Shown here: positions 46,761 to 61,700 of the stretch, piece after piece
Layout: every line of letters begins with the position of its first letter
Position numbering within the stretch: the stretch's first letter is position 1
Assembly (NCBI GenBank): GCA_038501625.1
Contig: JAZAYU010000015.1
Coordinates: 8,640,991-8,704,990 of the forward strand
Direction: 5' to 3'
Length of the DNA stretch: 64,000 nucleotides
From: Corbicula japonica
Taxonomy: Eukaryota; Mollusca; Bivalvia; Venerida; Cyrenidae
Program-made: the position numbers and the translations under genes
Notes under the pieces: model-generated
The model's database searches: none
The model's input: the letters and a program-made list of their open reading frames with translations, nothing else
What the model was told of the DNA's origin: nothing

Positions 46761-49700
46761 TTAAAAGAGGCGTAAACGGCAAACATATCATCAAAATACC
46801 ATGACAACAATAAAGTCCATGTTGCCTAGCAACATGGTGTTACCTAGCAACAGCTCTGATATGAATGTTACGACAGATGTTCCTGGTACTCTGTCCATTG
46901 ATAATCTGTACCCAGCCATAGTGGAGTGCTTTGTTATAATATTGGCGGGATATATAGCCGGGAGAGCAGATCTTATCAACCCGTCACAATCGAAAGGGAT
47001 CGGGACATTTGTCGGGAAATTTTGTCTGCCAGCTTTACTGTTTAAAAGTATGGTTGAGTTGAACTTTAGTCAAGTGAATTGGTACTTCTTGCTTGGAATC
47101 GCAATCTCAAAGACGTCGGTGTTTGTGGTTGTTTTAGCGTTGACGTTGCTGATTAGACGACCGATGCATTTAGGGTTTGCTGGGTTGTTTGCCATATTTG
47201 CCACACAGAGCAACGACTTTGCTCTAGGATATCCCATTAGTAAGTGATTTAAATGAAATTTTAGCAGTGATTAAATATTGATACTTTTACATGTAACTTT
47301 TATTCGATAAGACAAATACATGCACTGTGAGAAAATCTGCCCTAATTTGAATTTAACATTACTTCGAGCATGTCAGGGGAAAAAGTGCCTTTGGAAACCA
47401 GAGGTCAGTCCTTGATGTCATAAAGTTGAGTAGATTATGTGCAAGTGAAACAAAATCATCTGAAAGTAATCACATATGTGAAAATAAAAATTGTCAAGTT
47501 CTGTCAGGAGTTCTTTAGCATGCTTTCATTTCAAAGAGTTATGAGTGAAAACACATTTGGTTTTAACCACCACTCTTGTAACCACTGTCACATTACACAC
47601 TAAAAACCATCTTCTCTTTGTTCAAATATTTCTCTATTTTATGACGCATTTGTAAGAGTGAAGAATATTAAAATGAATTTCATGTATTTAATTGTTTTTG
47701 AATTTCAGTAAAAGTATCACACCCATTCCCTATTCCTGCATTCCTGATTTGTTTTGTTCATTTCAGTAAAAGCCTTGTACTCCAATTCCCACCCAGAGTA
47801 TCTTCAGTATATCTACCTCATAGCTCCGATATCACTTGTGTTCCTGAACCCCATCGGCTTCACATTGTTAGAGATACAGCGCCAGAAAGAGGACACCACC
47901 CATCAACGAGGCACATGTCGGATCGTGCTACATGTCGTTAAGGATGTCCTCTCCAATCCAATCGTGTTCATGGTGTTTGTGGGTATTGGAGGGAATTTTT
48001 TATTCAAACAGAAAGTTCCTGAAGTTCTGGGAGGCATTTTAGAAGTTTTAGGTAAGATAATATTAATATCACTGGGTCTTCCAAATGGGTTAAAAAATGT
48101 TTGCTTGAACCACCTATTGGGTATCAATATTTAATTTTCATGCAGATTTTTGCCAGAAAATTAGTGACTATGATGTAACTACCCTAAGATTGCACATGAC
48201 AAACTACCTTTCTGGAAGTCTTGACATCCATAAAGTATATGATTATTATTTGAACCATAGTTACAGCGTGTTTCATAATATCTGTTACCATTTTGCATCT
48301 TAATTACGTTTCAATTAAAATAAACATATTAAAATAAAAGATACAACGAAAAAATAGACACAAAAAAGTTAAATTTGACATATAACAATAGTATGATTGC
48401 ATTAAACATTAACACAAATTAAGCCTCACACAAAAAGAACAGTTTTACATAAAGTGTTCAAGATGACGTCCTCCCTGTCGTAAAACGACGTTCTTGAAGT
48501 TTGCAATAACAGACAAGCAGGTAGGTAGTTGAATAGACCGATTGGTAGCCCTGTTGACCTAGTGACACTTGTTTGAAATCTGCAGGTAAAAATATTTGTT
48601 AAGTAGGCTAAATATACACTAATGAAAATTATGATTGTCACATTTAAATTAGCTATTCTTTTATCTACTTTAACATGTACAGTTTAATCATGAGAAAACT
48701 TTGAAATAGTTTTAAACATGCCTTACACCAATTTGCTTCTTGTAGGTAATGCATTCAGTGCTACAGCACTGTTTTACCTTGGTTTGAATCTCGTTGGAAA
48801 GGTGCAAGGCCAGCTGGGTGTTGGACTCATTACACCCCTGTTGCTGATTGGAGCTAAAAGGTAAGTGTTGTAAAGAAATTGAGGGTAGATAATAGGTAAG
48901 TGTATACAGAGCGCTTGCTAATGTGTTTACAGAGCATATATGTAGCTTTGCAACCCCAAAGTTTTAAAAATGGTAACAATGGCTAGGCCTGGGAAAGAGG
49001 GTAGTGGACAAGATTCTGGAGTAGTAGGGCTTAATGCAGTCTCATTTTTGTGTCGCCCTTTCGAAGAAATGGCGATACATAGGGATCGCTGTGTCCGTCC
49101 GTCAATCACGAAAACATAACGTTGGCTATAACATTGCCATTTCTCAATGTTTCTTAATGAATCTTTCAAATTATATTGCTTATGACAACACGCTCGTGAT
49201 GATGCCGAATTCTTTAGGTCAAGGTCACATTTGAGTGAGTTATGCCCCTTTTTGTACTTGGATTTTGACACGAAAACTTAACGTTGGCCATAACATTGCC
49301 ATTTCTCAATATTTCTTTATGAAACTTTCAAATTATATTGCTTATGACAACACTCTCATGATGATGACAAATTCTTTGGTCATGGTCAAATTTGAGTGAG
49401 TTATGCCCTTTTTTGTACTTGGATTTTGACACAAAAACTTAATGTTGGCTATAACTTAGCCATTTCTCAATATTTCTTCATCAACTTTTCAAATTATATT
49501 GCTCAAGACAACACACTGTTGATGATGACAAGTTGTTTTGGTCAAGATGGAGTTATGCCCCTTTCTGTACTTGCATTTTTCTTCCGACATTGTACCAGAG
49601 GGCGACACAAGTGTTCAACCGAACACCCATCTAGTCTTTTCATGGGATATAGCTGTTATCCTGTTGGCAAACTGACTGAATGTAGGTCCGGATACGCCAG

Positions 49701-52700
49701 CATACTGTGCCATCTGAGCAGGATCTACACTGTTTGCTGTTAGTTACTTTAGATTATTTCTGACCAGAAGTAACGAGTGTAGATCAAGATCACAGATCAG
49801 ATTGGATATATGTGCCAGCTGATCAGGATCTACACTGCTCATATGTGAATAAACCTTGTATACATGTATATGGACAAAAGGGTTAAAAAACAACATAAAA
49901 ATGAATTGTAAACATTTTATCCAGCTGGTTTTCTCTAGAACAGCAATGTAATTATAAGCTTATCAATTATCGTAAACTGTGCTTTGAATGGTAACATATG
50001 CTGTGAATAATCTGATAAATTACGCAAACAACAATGGTATGTATTCTATTGATTCTTGTATGTCATACAAGTGTGCAGGGCCTAAGATCATTAAACTGAG
50101 ATAGGAGACCAGTCTCAAACCTCAATCTCATCTGATTGGCTGAAATGGTAACCAGTTGCCATTTAAGCCAATGAGATCCTTGAGATTTGAGACTGGTCTC
50201 CAGTTTTAATTTTAAGATCTTGAGCCCTTGATCCAATGGCAGGGTTAATATGCAGTCCATAATTTAGTGAATGCTTTATACAGTGAAACCTGCCTTAGCA
50301 GCCACCTGCGAATAGCAATCACCTGTCTTAAACAGCCAGTGTGAACATGACCTAAACTGACATTTTGTTCTAATTTTTTATTGTCTTTAACAGCCACCTG
50401 TCTTCAGCAGCCACTTTTTGTCACTCCCTTTTGTGGCTGCTAAAGACAGGTTTTACTGTTTATCATGTTCTATTACAGCGAGTAGTAAAAATACTTGATA
50501 CATGTATTGCCTTAGCTAAACTCTGCACATTTGTCAGTCATTGGCTTATTTAACACATTAGTTAGTTAATTAGTTCATAACATTTGTTAGAGGAATTGCT
50601 TCAATTTTACGCTCGACTATTCGAAGAATAGGGGAGCTATCCTACTTGCCCCGGCGTCGGCGTCGGCGTCTCCGTCCGTTAAACAAAATATGCACTTTGG
50701 TACATAACTTGAGAACTACTTATGATATCAACTTGAAACTTGGAATATATATTCACCATCAAATTCTACATCATAACCGACAAGACCCATAACTCTGCTA
50801 CAAATATTTTTCAAGTTATGCCCCTTTTTCACTTAAATTTTGCGTTAAGGAAAATATGCACTTTGGTCCATAACTTATAAACTACTTGAGATATCAACTT
50901 GAAACTTGGAATATATATTCACCGTCAAATTCTACATCATTACCAACAAGACCCATAACTCTGCTGTCAATATATTTGAAGTTATGCCCCTTTTTTCTTA
51001 TATTTTGTGTTAAGCAAAATATGCATTTTGCCCATAACTTTAAAACTACTTGAGATATTGCCTTGAAACTTGAAATATATTTTCACCATCAAAATCTTCA
51101 TCAAAACCAACAAGACCCATAACCCTGCTTCCAATATTTTTCAAATTATGCCCCATTTTCACTTACATTTTGTGTTAAGCAAAATATACACTTTGCCCTT
51201 AACTTCGTTATGAATGGAGGGATTTCAAAATAACTTGGCACAAATGTTCACCATGACAAGGCGGTGTGTCGCATACAATACCCATGCCTGTAGGTCCAAG
51301 GTCAAGGTCACTGTTACTAAAAATAGAATTTTCTTGCAAAATCATGTCTGCTGTTTAACTTTGTTATTTCAATTGGATTTTTAAATAACTTGGTATAATT
51401 GTTCACCATATCAAGACGGTGTGTCACGTACATGCCCAAGCCTGTAGTCAAAGGTCAAGGTCACTGTTACTAAAAATAGAATTTTCTTGTCTGGGCTGAT
51501 ACTTTGTTATGAATGGAGGGATTTCAAAATAACTTGGCACAAATGTTCACCATTACAAGGCAGTTTGTCCGCACAATACCCATGCCTGTAGATCCAAGGT
51601 TTAGGTCACTGTTACTAAAAATAGATTTTTCTTGTCCAGGTTGTAACTTCGTTATGAATGGAGGGATTTCAGAATAACTTGGCACAAATGTTCACCATGA
51701 CAGGACGGTGTGTCGCGTACCATGCCCATGCCTGTAGGTCGAAGGTCAAGGTCACTGTAACTAAAAATAGAATTTCCTTTCTCCGGGCTGTTACTTTGTT
51801 ATGAATGGAGGGATTTCAAAATAACTTTGCACAAATGTTCACTATGCTAAGGCAGTGTGTCCGCACAATACCCAAGCCTGAAGGTCCAAAGTCAAGGTCA
51901 CTGTTACTAAAAATAGAATTTTCTTGCCCGGGCTGTAACTTCATTATAAATGAAGGGATTTCAAAATTACTTGACACTAATGTTCACGTTGACAGGGCAG
52001 TGTATTGCGTACCATGAACATGCCTGTAGGTCAAGGTCACTGTAACTAAAAATAGAATTCTCTTGTCCGGGCTGTAACTTCCTTAGGAATAGAGTGATTT
52101 CAAAATAACTTGACACAAATGTTCATCATGACAAGGTGGTGTGCCCATGCCTGTAGGTCCAAGGTGAAGGTCACTGTTACTAAAATAGAATTTTCTTGTC
52201 AGGGTTGTAACTATGTTAGAATAGAGTAATTTCAAAATAACTTGGCAAAAATGTTCACCATGACAAGTTGGTGAGTCGTGTACCATGTCCATGCCTGTAG
52301 GTCCAAGGTCAAGGTCACTGTTACTAAAAATAGAATTTTCTTGTCCGGGCTATAACTTTGTTTTGAATGGAGGGTTTTCAAAATAACTTGGCACAAATGT
52401 TCACCATGACAAGGCGGTGTGTTGCATACATTACCCATGACTGTAAGTCATAGGTCAGAGTCACAGTTACTAAAACTTGAATTTACTTGTTCGGGCTATA
52501 ACTTTTTTATGAATGAAGGGATTTCAAAATAACTTGGCACAAATGTTCACTATGACATTGCATTGCATTACCTTCAACTTCTTCACAGACATTTCCGTAA
52601 TGAGAAGACAACAGTGCCACAAATACAAATAATTTCCTTGATCTTCAAGTTTATGCATATTCTTATAATTACTCAAACATCACTGTCTTTGAAATGCTAT

Positions 52701-55700
52701 TAATCCCGTCATTGCACTTGAGTGTCTGAAAACGATGCATAGCGGGGGCATCCATGTCCTTTGATCACATTTCTAGTTTCACTTATATTTTCACTTAAGT
52801 GCACTTCATCGATAACTTTACAAATACTTGAGGTATCAACTTCAAACTTCCATTATATTTTCATTTCAGTTCTTTTTCTGTTACATTACTGAAGTGATAT
52901 TTGACTAAAAGTAAATGTCTCTAATAAAAAATAACTAACAAGTTTTCTTACAAATTCAGAAATATTTCATAGTTATTCCCCTATTCAGTTTAATATTTAT
53001 GGTACATTAAGAAATTAATTCTGTTATTTGAAATGAATTTCTCCCTTACCATTCACTTGTTAATATTTTTCCTGATTGGACATGAATGTATGGCCATAGT
53101 TGTTATTGTTTTAATCTTCAAATTGCATTTGTTTCAAATGATTCGAATAGTCGAGCATGCTGTCTCCTCTGACAGCTCTTGTTACCCATGTATTGAAACA
53201 GTGTTCTGTACGGACCATTCTCAACAGATATTAAATCATATAGACTTCTTGTATGATGTCCTATATTGGCCATTCTGATTAGCTATCCATGACAATGCAG
53301 AATTAACTTTGCTTATATGATGTTCTTTTAATTAAAAATCATTCCCAGCAGCCATCAGTTCATATGAAGAATTTACTTGGCTTGTATGGTGACCCATATC
53401 CATCATTTTTATCAGCCATCTTTTATATATGGAGTTTTCTTTGACTCATATGTTGTCCTTTATGGACCACATTTAAATAAATTGAAATATGTTTAATTTC
53501 AGTTTGTTGTTGCCCCTGATCACATGGCAAGTGGTGGGCGCTCTGGCACATCATGATTATGAAGTCAACAACACACGTTCAATGAGCATGTATGGTTTCC
53601 TGTATGGGACATTCCCTTCAGCCCCCTCTGTGTTCCTGTATGCAAATCATTTCTCTATTGCCCAAGATGTTGTAAGTAGACAAAGTATACATTTTTACTA
53701 ACAAGTTTTTTATGCCCCCACAAGTGTCCATACATTACATCACCCAAATCTTGTGGCATTAACTCCTCATTAACTATCAGGAGAATTGGTTTCAAACTTG
53801 CATATATGATCAAGCTGGTTGTGTAGATGATCTCAAAGAAAAGATTTTTTCCTGCGACCATTTTTACCAGAGTTATGGTTTTTTGTTACAAATGTTGTTG
53901 TAGCAGTGGGGGAATCAATGTCTGAGTACACATTCTAGTTCAAAATCTGAGATTGTTTTGCTATGAAATGTTTTATGTGAAATTGAAACTGTTATGTTTG
54001 TATTCATTAATAAAAGTGTTTGGCATTCCTCAGGGCTCTCACTAGACTTGCAAATCAGGGAGAAGTTTTGCCATAATTTTATTAAATTATGGAGAGGTCT
54101 GCAGTAAACAGCATTCTTTCCCTATTATAGTCTAAATAAAATGACTTCTCCTATAGCTCAAAGAAGGGAGAAGTCTTGTCACTTTTGGGAGACTACTTCT
54201 CCCAAGTCTCCCTCTAGTGAGAGCCCTGTTCCTGAATGCACAAAAATGTGTGTATCCATTTGTGTGTTTCTTTTAGCCACAATGTTTTGAGTTTTCAACT
54301 GTTAATACTGTTAGCACAGCTAATGACAAATTTATGACTAGTGTTGGAACAATCGATCTGTACAGGGTCTGCACTGTTAATAATTTATTTAGGTAAGAAA
54401 CTCAAAGAGAAAAATATAAAACAAAATTCCTTTGTACAATGAAATCAGAACTCGCCACTTTCAGATTAAACCAATTGTTTGAATTTTCAGATTGCCACGG
54501 GTATGGTCGTGTCGACATTCCTGTCAGCTCCGCTGATGTTTGTGTCCGCCAAGATGATGACGGTGGTTGTCAACAGCGAGATGGACTACAAGGCCATGCT
54601 CATGGGAACATCGTTTGATCTCAGCGTCATCTCCGTTATTTGCAATGTATGAATTTATTGTGCTATAGTTTAATGTTGTTAATCAAGTGAATTCATATTG
54701 GCCTTGGTACTGGGCCAAGGGTATTCACATTTGCCCAAGGCCAAGGGCTAATGTGACTGTCCGAGGCCCAATTACATGGCCAATGTGAATTCACTTGATT
54801 AATGACAATTTTATTAATTAACACAATAAAAACATCAAATTTGTATGAAGACTTAACTGGGCAAATATGAGAATTCCTGGGCCAATACGAGATTTGCTTG
54901 GTCAATATGAGATAGTTAATTAATAATGTTTTCTACATGCATTGTAATGTCATACTAACAGTTATTTTGGTGTAAACTGTTATCTATAAACATACAAGAT
55001 AAATGAGATAAAATGAATCTTGTTTCTGTAAAATTAACCTGTTATTTATAATTTTGAAATTTATTTGAAAATGGGCAGTCACAAGCTATGTATGAAATAT
55101 TTGATATATCAGGATCCACACTGTTTGCTTATAGATAAATTTTCTGACCAAAAAGCAACCAGTGTAGATTCAGACCAGAACGCATGAATGTGCCAGCAGA
55201 TCTATATCTACACTGGCCACACACACGATATAACTCTTTATATATAGTTAACAGTTACTCCCATTTCCCGTTTTCAGGTTTTTAAGTATAAGTGTACTTA
55301 GATCTGTGTTGTGTATATTGCAGGTATGGCTATTTCTCCTACTGTTCTTGAGCAAGAAGCACAGAAAGATGCCGCACCAGTTCCTGCTCTGTCTTATCTC
55401 TTTCCAGGTATGAATACAAACATTGTTCTTGAAGAAGTACCGTCATTGTTTGAAAATAAGCCGCACTTTTTTCCCAGAATTTAGCGGTAAAAAGTTGGCA
55501 GTGCGGCTAATACACAGGTTTGGCTGCTTATACACTTTGTTAAGCCATTTTCATCTGTTCCATCACGTTTGTTGGTGGTGCGGCTTATACATGAGTGTGG
55601 CTTATATTAGACAATGACGGTAACTGTTTATGTATTATCCCTTTTATCCCATGAGATATGACATTTTTACTTTAACCCTTTCCTCCATAAATACGCATTA

Positions 55701-58700
55701 TTTACGCATGTGTGACAAGTGTAGATCCAGATCAGCCGGCACATCTGTGCCATCTGATCTGGATCTACACTGGTCGCACATGCGTAAAAATGTGTATATA
55801 TAAAGGAAATGGTTAAGTTGAAAGTTTCTCTTTGTAAGATTAACATCACTTAATTTACTGGTGTTTAGTGATTTTTTTTCCTTCTTTACTAGGGGCTGTT
55901 CACAGTCCCTTTTCCCATATAACAATTTCTTTTAAATTATACAGTTTTTCCAAAAAAAGATACATTACATCAAGTTTTTTCATTCCCCTTTTGGGATGAA
56001 ATGACACTTTACCCCCAAATTATAGGGCAAGGGCCTCATCCCCTGACATTGAAAAAAAGTCCTGATATTTAGCATTGTAAATTCTTGATATTAAGGCATT
56101 TAGAAATAAAGTTAAGATGGAATTGTAACTTGATTAAAGGTAGGCAACTCTGTCATTGCAGACCCTGGCCTGTATAGGTATGATTATCTATGATGGAATG
56201 GACACAGACGTGGTATGGCAACACTACACACAGTTTGTGATACTGCTTGTTGGCGTGTTGTCAACACGGTCGTTCGCAGCGGTACTTGCAGTGGTACTCT
56301 ATCTGTTACGCTGCAGGAGCCTGTGTTACGTACTCCGAATGAAGTTCTGGCTTTACATGTTTGGCATAGGGTAGGTTACATTATTATGGAATTTATTTGA
56401 TTTTTGATGGCATTGGTTTAAATATATTATGTCCGATCAGTTTCTTTGCTTAAAACTTAATATTACATATTGATAAATGCTGAGTTAGTCCCTTTTACGC
56501 TATAGTAATAGTCAAATTAAATCTGTATACATTAAAACACATTTTTTTTACAAAGCAAGAAATATGTGATAGTAGTAGAAAAAATCTGTATTTCTTGCTT
56601 GAAATAAGCCAAAGGCCAAAACATTCATGAAAGAGAGTGAAAAGATACCAGCTTAGTGTTTTTAAAATATTTGCTTCCCTTATAGGATGCTGTAACTACA
56701 TTCTGTGTTGTTTCAGATTTCCGGTACTTTGCACGGGGATATTGTTACTGTTAGGCAGCCATCACCTTCATGATGAAATAGACCCCTCTTTCCATTATGG
56801 GATAGATCAGGTTTGTATACCAGGCAGCTACTGTTAGGTTCTTTTTTTATATAACCCTATACTTCATATATACGCATTGTAATGCATGTGTGACCAGTGT
56901 ACATCCAGATAAGCTGGCACATCTGTGTTGCCTAATCTGGATCTGCATTGGTCCCATATAAGTAAAAAATAATGAAATTAATCTGAAAGCGAACAGCATA
57001 GATCCTGTTCAGATGGCACTGATGTGCCAGCTGATCTGGATCTACACAGTTCGCTCATGCAATAAAGGTGTATCTATGTAGTAAAGGGTTAATTATGCTT
57101 TTGTTTTGTAGATTTTCAGTGAGATTTGCCACATAGAAGCAATATATAATTTATTTTAGTTATGCCCCACAAAGTGGGAGGCATATAGTGTTGTACTTGT
57201 CCATCCGTCCGTACATACATCCTCCAAATCTTGTGGCATTAACTCCTTCTGAACTATCAGGTGGATTTCTTTCAAACTTAAATGGATGATCAAGCAGGAT
57301 GTGTAGATGATCGTAAAGAAATGATTTTTCCTGTCGCCATTTTACCAGAGTTATGCCCCTTTGGTATTACAGATGTTGCATCAGTGGAGACACCAGTGTC
57401 TGAGGACACATTCTAGTTTATGTATGGTCTTTTTTTTTGTATTTCAGTTTTTGTTTGATAATGATAGTTTGGTGAGTATGTTAACCCTGTTACTCCCTGG
57501 AAAATGGCTATAATCCCTTTCCTCCATAGACACACCTTTATTGTGTGGGCTAACAATGTAGATCCAGTTCAGCCGGCACATCCTTGCCAACTGATCAGGA
57601 TCTGCACTATTGGCTTTTTGATTTGTCAGGTTATTTTTTACCAAAATGCGACCAGTGCAGATCCTGATCAGACGGCACGGATGTGCTGGCTGCTCTGGAT
57701 CTACACTGGTCGCACATGCGTAAAAATGCATATATATGGAGGAAAGAGTTATTCCATGGATGACAAGTGTTGGTCCAAGTCAGCAAGCACATCAGTGCAG
57801 TCTGATTGGGATCTACACTGTTCGCTTTTAGATTCATTTGGTTATCTCAGATGGAGAAGTAAACAGTGTAGAATCAGGGCCCAAGATCATAAAACTGAGA
57901 TTGGAAACCAGTCTCAAATCGCAACCATTCGCCATTTCAGCCAATCAGATGCTTGAGATTTGAGACTGGTTTCCTAACTCAGTTATATAACCTTGGGCAC
58001 AGGTCTGATGGCTGATCTGGATCTTTACTGGTTTCCCATGTGATAAAAGGTGTAATAGTCAACACAAAGCGACACAAGCTGCATTTATGAATTCGACACA
58101 TAGTCCCTTACTGCTAGTATCTATAACTACAGTAAAACTTTAAGAACTCGAATACTAATGGGGATTACGTTCGACATTTCCATGGTCCTCAAGGGTTTAG
58201 AGGTTTTAACTTATGAGGTCAATTTTTTTCAGTATCAATATAACCTGTCACAACGTGTGAAAACTATGCATCACCGTTTACCAATTACTCCCTAGAGGTT
58301 TGAAAAATTTATCGGTTGTTCATTCCTTAAGGTTTCCAATGGAAACAAAGTAGAAATATGCTTCAAGGGACAGTCACCTGTCAACGAGTTTTCTAGTTTT
58401 CGAAGTTCAAATTTTCCATGATATTTTTATACAGAATATATAAGAAATTTGATGGGACCATCAAAACTACTTCAAGATGTCCCGACTGCTTGAGTTTTCC
58501 ATGTTCAAGTTTTCGAAGTTTCACTGTATATAGTAATTTTAACGCTCACTTGACATGCTGGCATTCATCCTTCTGATATATGTTGAAAATACGACAGCTA
58601 CAAAAATCTTCACTTTGGATTGCATCATGTCTTGAATGATTCGCCAAGTTCTGCAACTCTTGACTTTTATTTTGTTAAAGAAATGTCATTTTTCTACTAA

Positions 58701-61700
58701 GGTTCATTGGGCATTTCAAACATAGCATGCAGGTTCGTATGTTTATGCCACAGTCTACAGGATTACATTTGCTGACAAAGAACCATAACTCTTGTCTGCC
58801 TACTACTGACAGGTTATTAACCCTTTCCTCCATAGATACACCTTTATTGTGTGGGCGAACAGTTTAGATCTGGATCAGCCGTCTGATCAGGATTTAAACT
58901 GTTCGCTTTTTGATTCTTTAGGTTATTTCTGACCAAAATGCGACCAGTGCAGATCCTGATCAGATGGCACGGATGTGCCTGCTGATCTGGATCTACACTG
59001 GTTGCACATGCATAAAAATGCATATTAATGGAGGAAAGGGTTACACTAAAATTTGCATGAAGTATCCTGTCAACATACAAACTTCCACTTTCAAATGCTT
59101 GTAATTTACATGCAAAACTATTGTAATAGTATATAAATAAAGAAAGTTATACAATAGTTTCACATGTAAATGACATAGTTTGCATTTGCTAACCATCATG
59201 TCTTGAAATAGTTTACCTGCATTTTGACTTGATTATGAACTGATGTAGACTTGTGTTAAGATTAAGATTTACATGCAAGCTCACTTTTTCTATTCAAGAA
59301 CGTGTTCAACAAGCTTGACAAATTTTGATACACTATTTGCTCAGTTGTTTACAATTTATTGGCCAGATCAGCTGGCACACAACTGGCTGTCTGATCAGTA
59401 TCTTCACTGTTTTAATTAGGATTTTTTTCACAAAGAATTGATCAATGTAGATCCAGATCAGATGGCATGGTTGTGCCAGCTTATCTGGATCCACACTGGT
59501 TGCACATGTGATAAAACACATTTACCGTCATTGTTCGAATATAAGCCGCCACTCATGTATAAGCCGCACCGCCCCAAACGTGTTTGAACAGATGATCATG
59601 GCTTAACACAATGTATAAGCAGCCAAACCTGTGTATTAGCGGCACCCCCAACTTTTTACTTCCGAATTCTGGGGAAAAAGTGCGGCTTATATTCAAACAA
59701 TGACGGTATATGGATTTGATGTCAATTTCAGGCTATATTATCAGTGGTGGTTTTGTCAATCTGTTCCATAATCAACATTACATTCCTGGTTCTACACCAA
59801 CGTAACTCTCGCATGTCACGTGAACACAAGGATTTCAAGGTCAAGTCAAGGTCAAAGGTCGGGAACGGAAAGATCAATACATCTTCTATTGATGAAGACC
59901 AAGAAAAGTTGTTACCTGGTAACATATTACAGCTTTCCAACTTTTTTTTCTTATTTTGGAAAGGTTTACTTTTATTCCTACTTCAAAATCATTTATTTTT
60001 GTGAACATAAAATTACAGGGTATTTTACATTTCCTGAATAAATAATATTTTGTTGTGATGTTTTCTTGATGCATTTAGAATGCTAGACCTGACTGAATAG
60101 TGAACCCTGATCAAGATTTTGCATGCTGAACTTTCTCTCCATTTGCATCATGTACTAGTCCTACTTTGTCATCATACATCACAAATGTAAATTTCTGGGT
60201 TTGCCCAAATACAAAATAAAAAATTGATCACTTATAAACGGTAGGTCACAATATTTTTGTGTAAACATTCTAACTTGAGTTTTTCCAGCTCTAAGGAGGT
60301 TATTTACAATTTCATTTCATAAAATGACAAGGGGATTTGATAAAAAATCTTGAAAGTCCCAGAAACTACATTTCTGCTTAATTTAAATTTAAAATAAAAT
60401 CTGATAAGTGTTGCACTAAATAATTATGTCTGTTCAGAATCTAACTTCTTGTTACATAAAAAAATATTGTTTAAAATAATTATTTGATGTTTGAGGTTTA
60501 TTTGTTTTCACTTTATTTTACCAAATTAAGGATTAAATAGCAAAATGTTACTTTTCTGTTTCTGCAGAAGACACAGATACAAGCTCTTCTGGTACCCGGA
60601 AAACAAGTAAGACCAAGCTTTTGAGTGAGACAGATGGTGGTGGGGATAATAACCGGTACAGGTCCCTGTCCTGTGCTGGATGTACAGAGGACTGTGAAGT
60701 CAACCTCTACAAACATACTGGTATGAGAGATTGTTTATTTATCGTATAGGTTAGACTTGATTAAACCTTTCCTCCATTGATACCCCTTTATTGCATGGGC
60801 AAACAGTTAAGATCCAGATCCAGCCCATCAGTTCTGTGCCATCTGATCAGGATCTAAACTGTTCTCCTTTTTTTTTCATTAGGTTTTTTCTGACCAAAAT
60901 GTTACCAGTGCAGATCCTGATCAGGCTGCAGGGATGTGCCGGCTGATCTGGATCTACACTGGTCGTACAGGCGTAAAAATGCGTATTTACCCTTTACTAT
61001 ATATATATGCATTTTTATGCATGTGCAACCAGTGAAGATCCAGGTTAGTCCAGATCAGCCTGCACATCGGAACCATCTGATCTGGATCTGATCTGGATCT
61101 GAACTGTTCACTTTAAGATTAGAAATAAGCTAATACAGTCATGTATATCAAAAAGCGAACAGTGTAGATCCTGATTAGATGGTACAGGTGTAGCTGGATC
61201 AACACTGTTCTCCATCACAATATAGGTGTATCTACGGAGTAAAGGATTAAATACAGAACTTCAGCATTAGATCCTGAATTGAGAAGGTAAAATGCTTTTG
61301 AATACTTTTTTCTTTATAAAAATTTTTTAAACTCAGATATTTTGAGGTTAAAAAGTATATACTGTTACTGTGTAGTCTGCTCAGATGATCTATGAGTCAA
61401 CTTGTTGACATCTAATACACACTTTAAGTCTAACTATTTCTATTAATTTCTTACAATCAAATAGGCCTCAAGAATACAGTAAACTTGAGTTAACAAACCT
61501 CTTTTGGAAGTGTGTAATACCTAATTAAACTTCTTTTAAGTACCACATACCATTGGTTTTTTTTTAAAAAAAACATAAGTGCTGTTAAACATTTATGTCA
61601 TGCAATCATGCTGGGTATAAATTGGTAAAGGTTGAAAAATTCCATGTCGCTATGACATATTGTCACCAGAATATTTAAGATAAATTGTGGGCTGAGTGCA

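Noticed and set aside
47709..47766. Using the upstream acceptor of GPR155 exon 2
   Set aside because: It shifts the frame relative to the conserved A-L-Y-S-N-S-H-P-E-Y-L segment.
49034..52438. Frames of 65-115 codons inside GPR155 intron 3
   Set aside because: They lie in 145-175 bp satellites and recur with the unit, so they are repeat by-products.
57444..59521. Frames with repeated 'F-Y-A-C-A-T-S-V-D-P-D-Q' peptides
   Set aside because: Translations of the family C MITE, present on both strands at every copy (also at 42055 and 55667).
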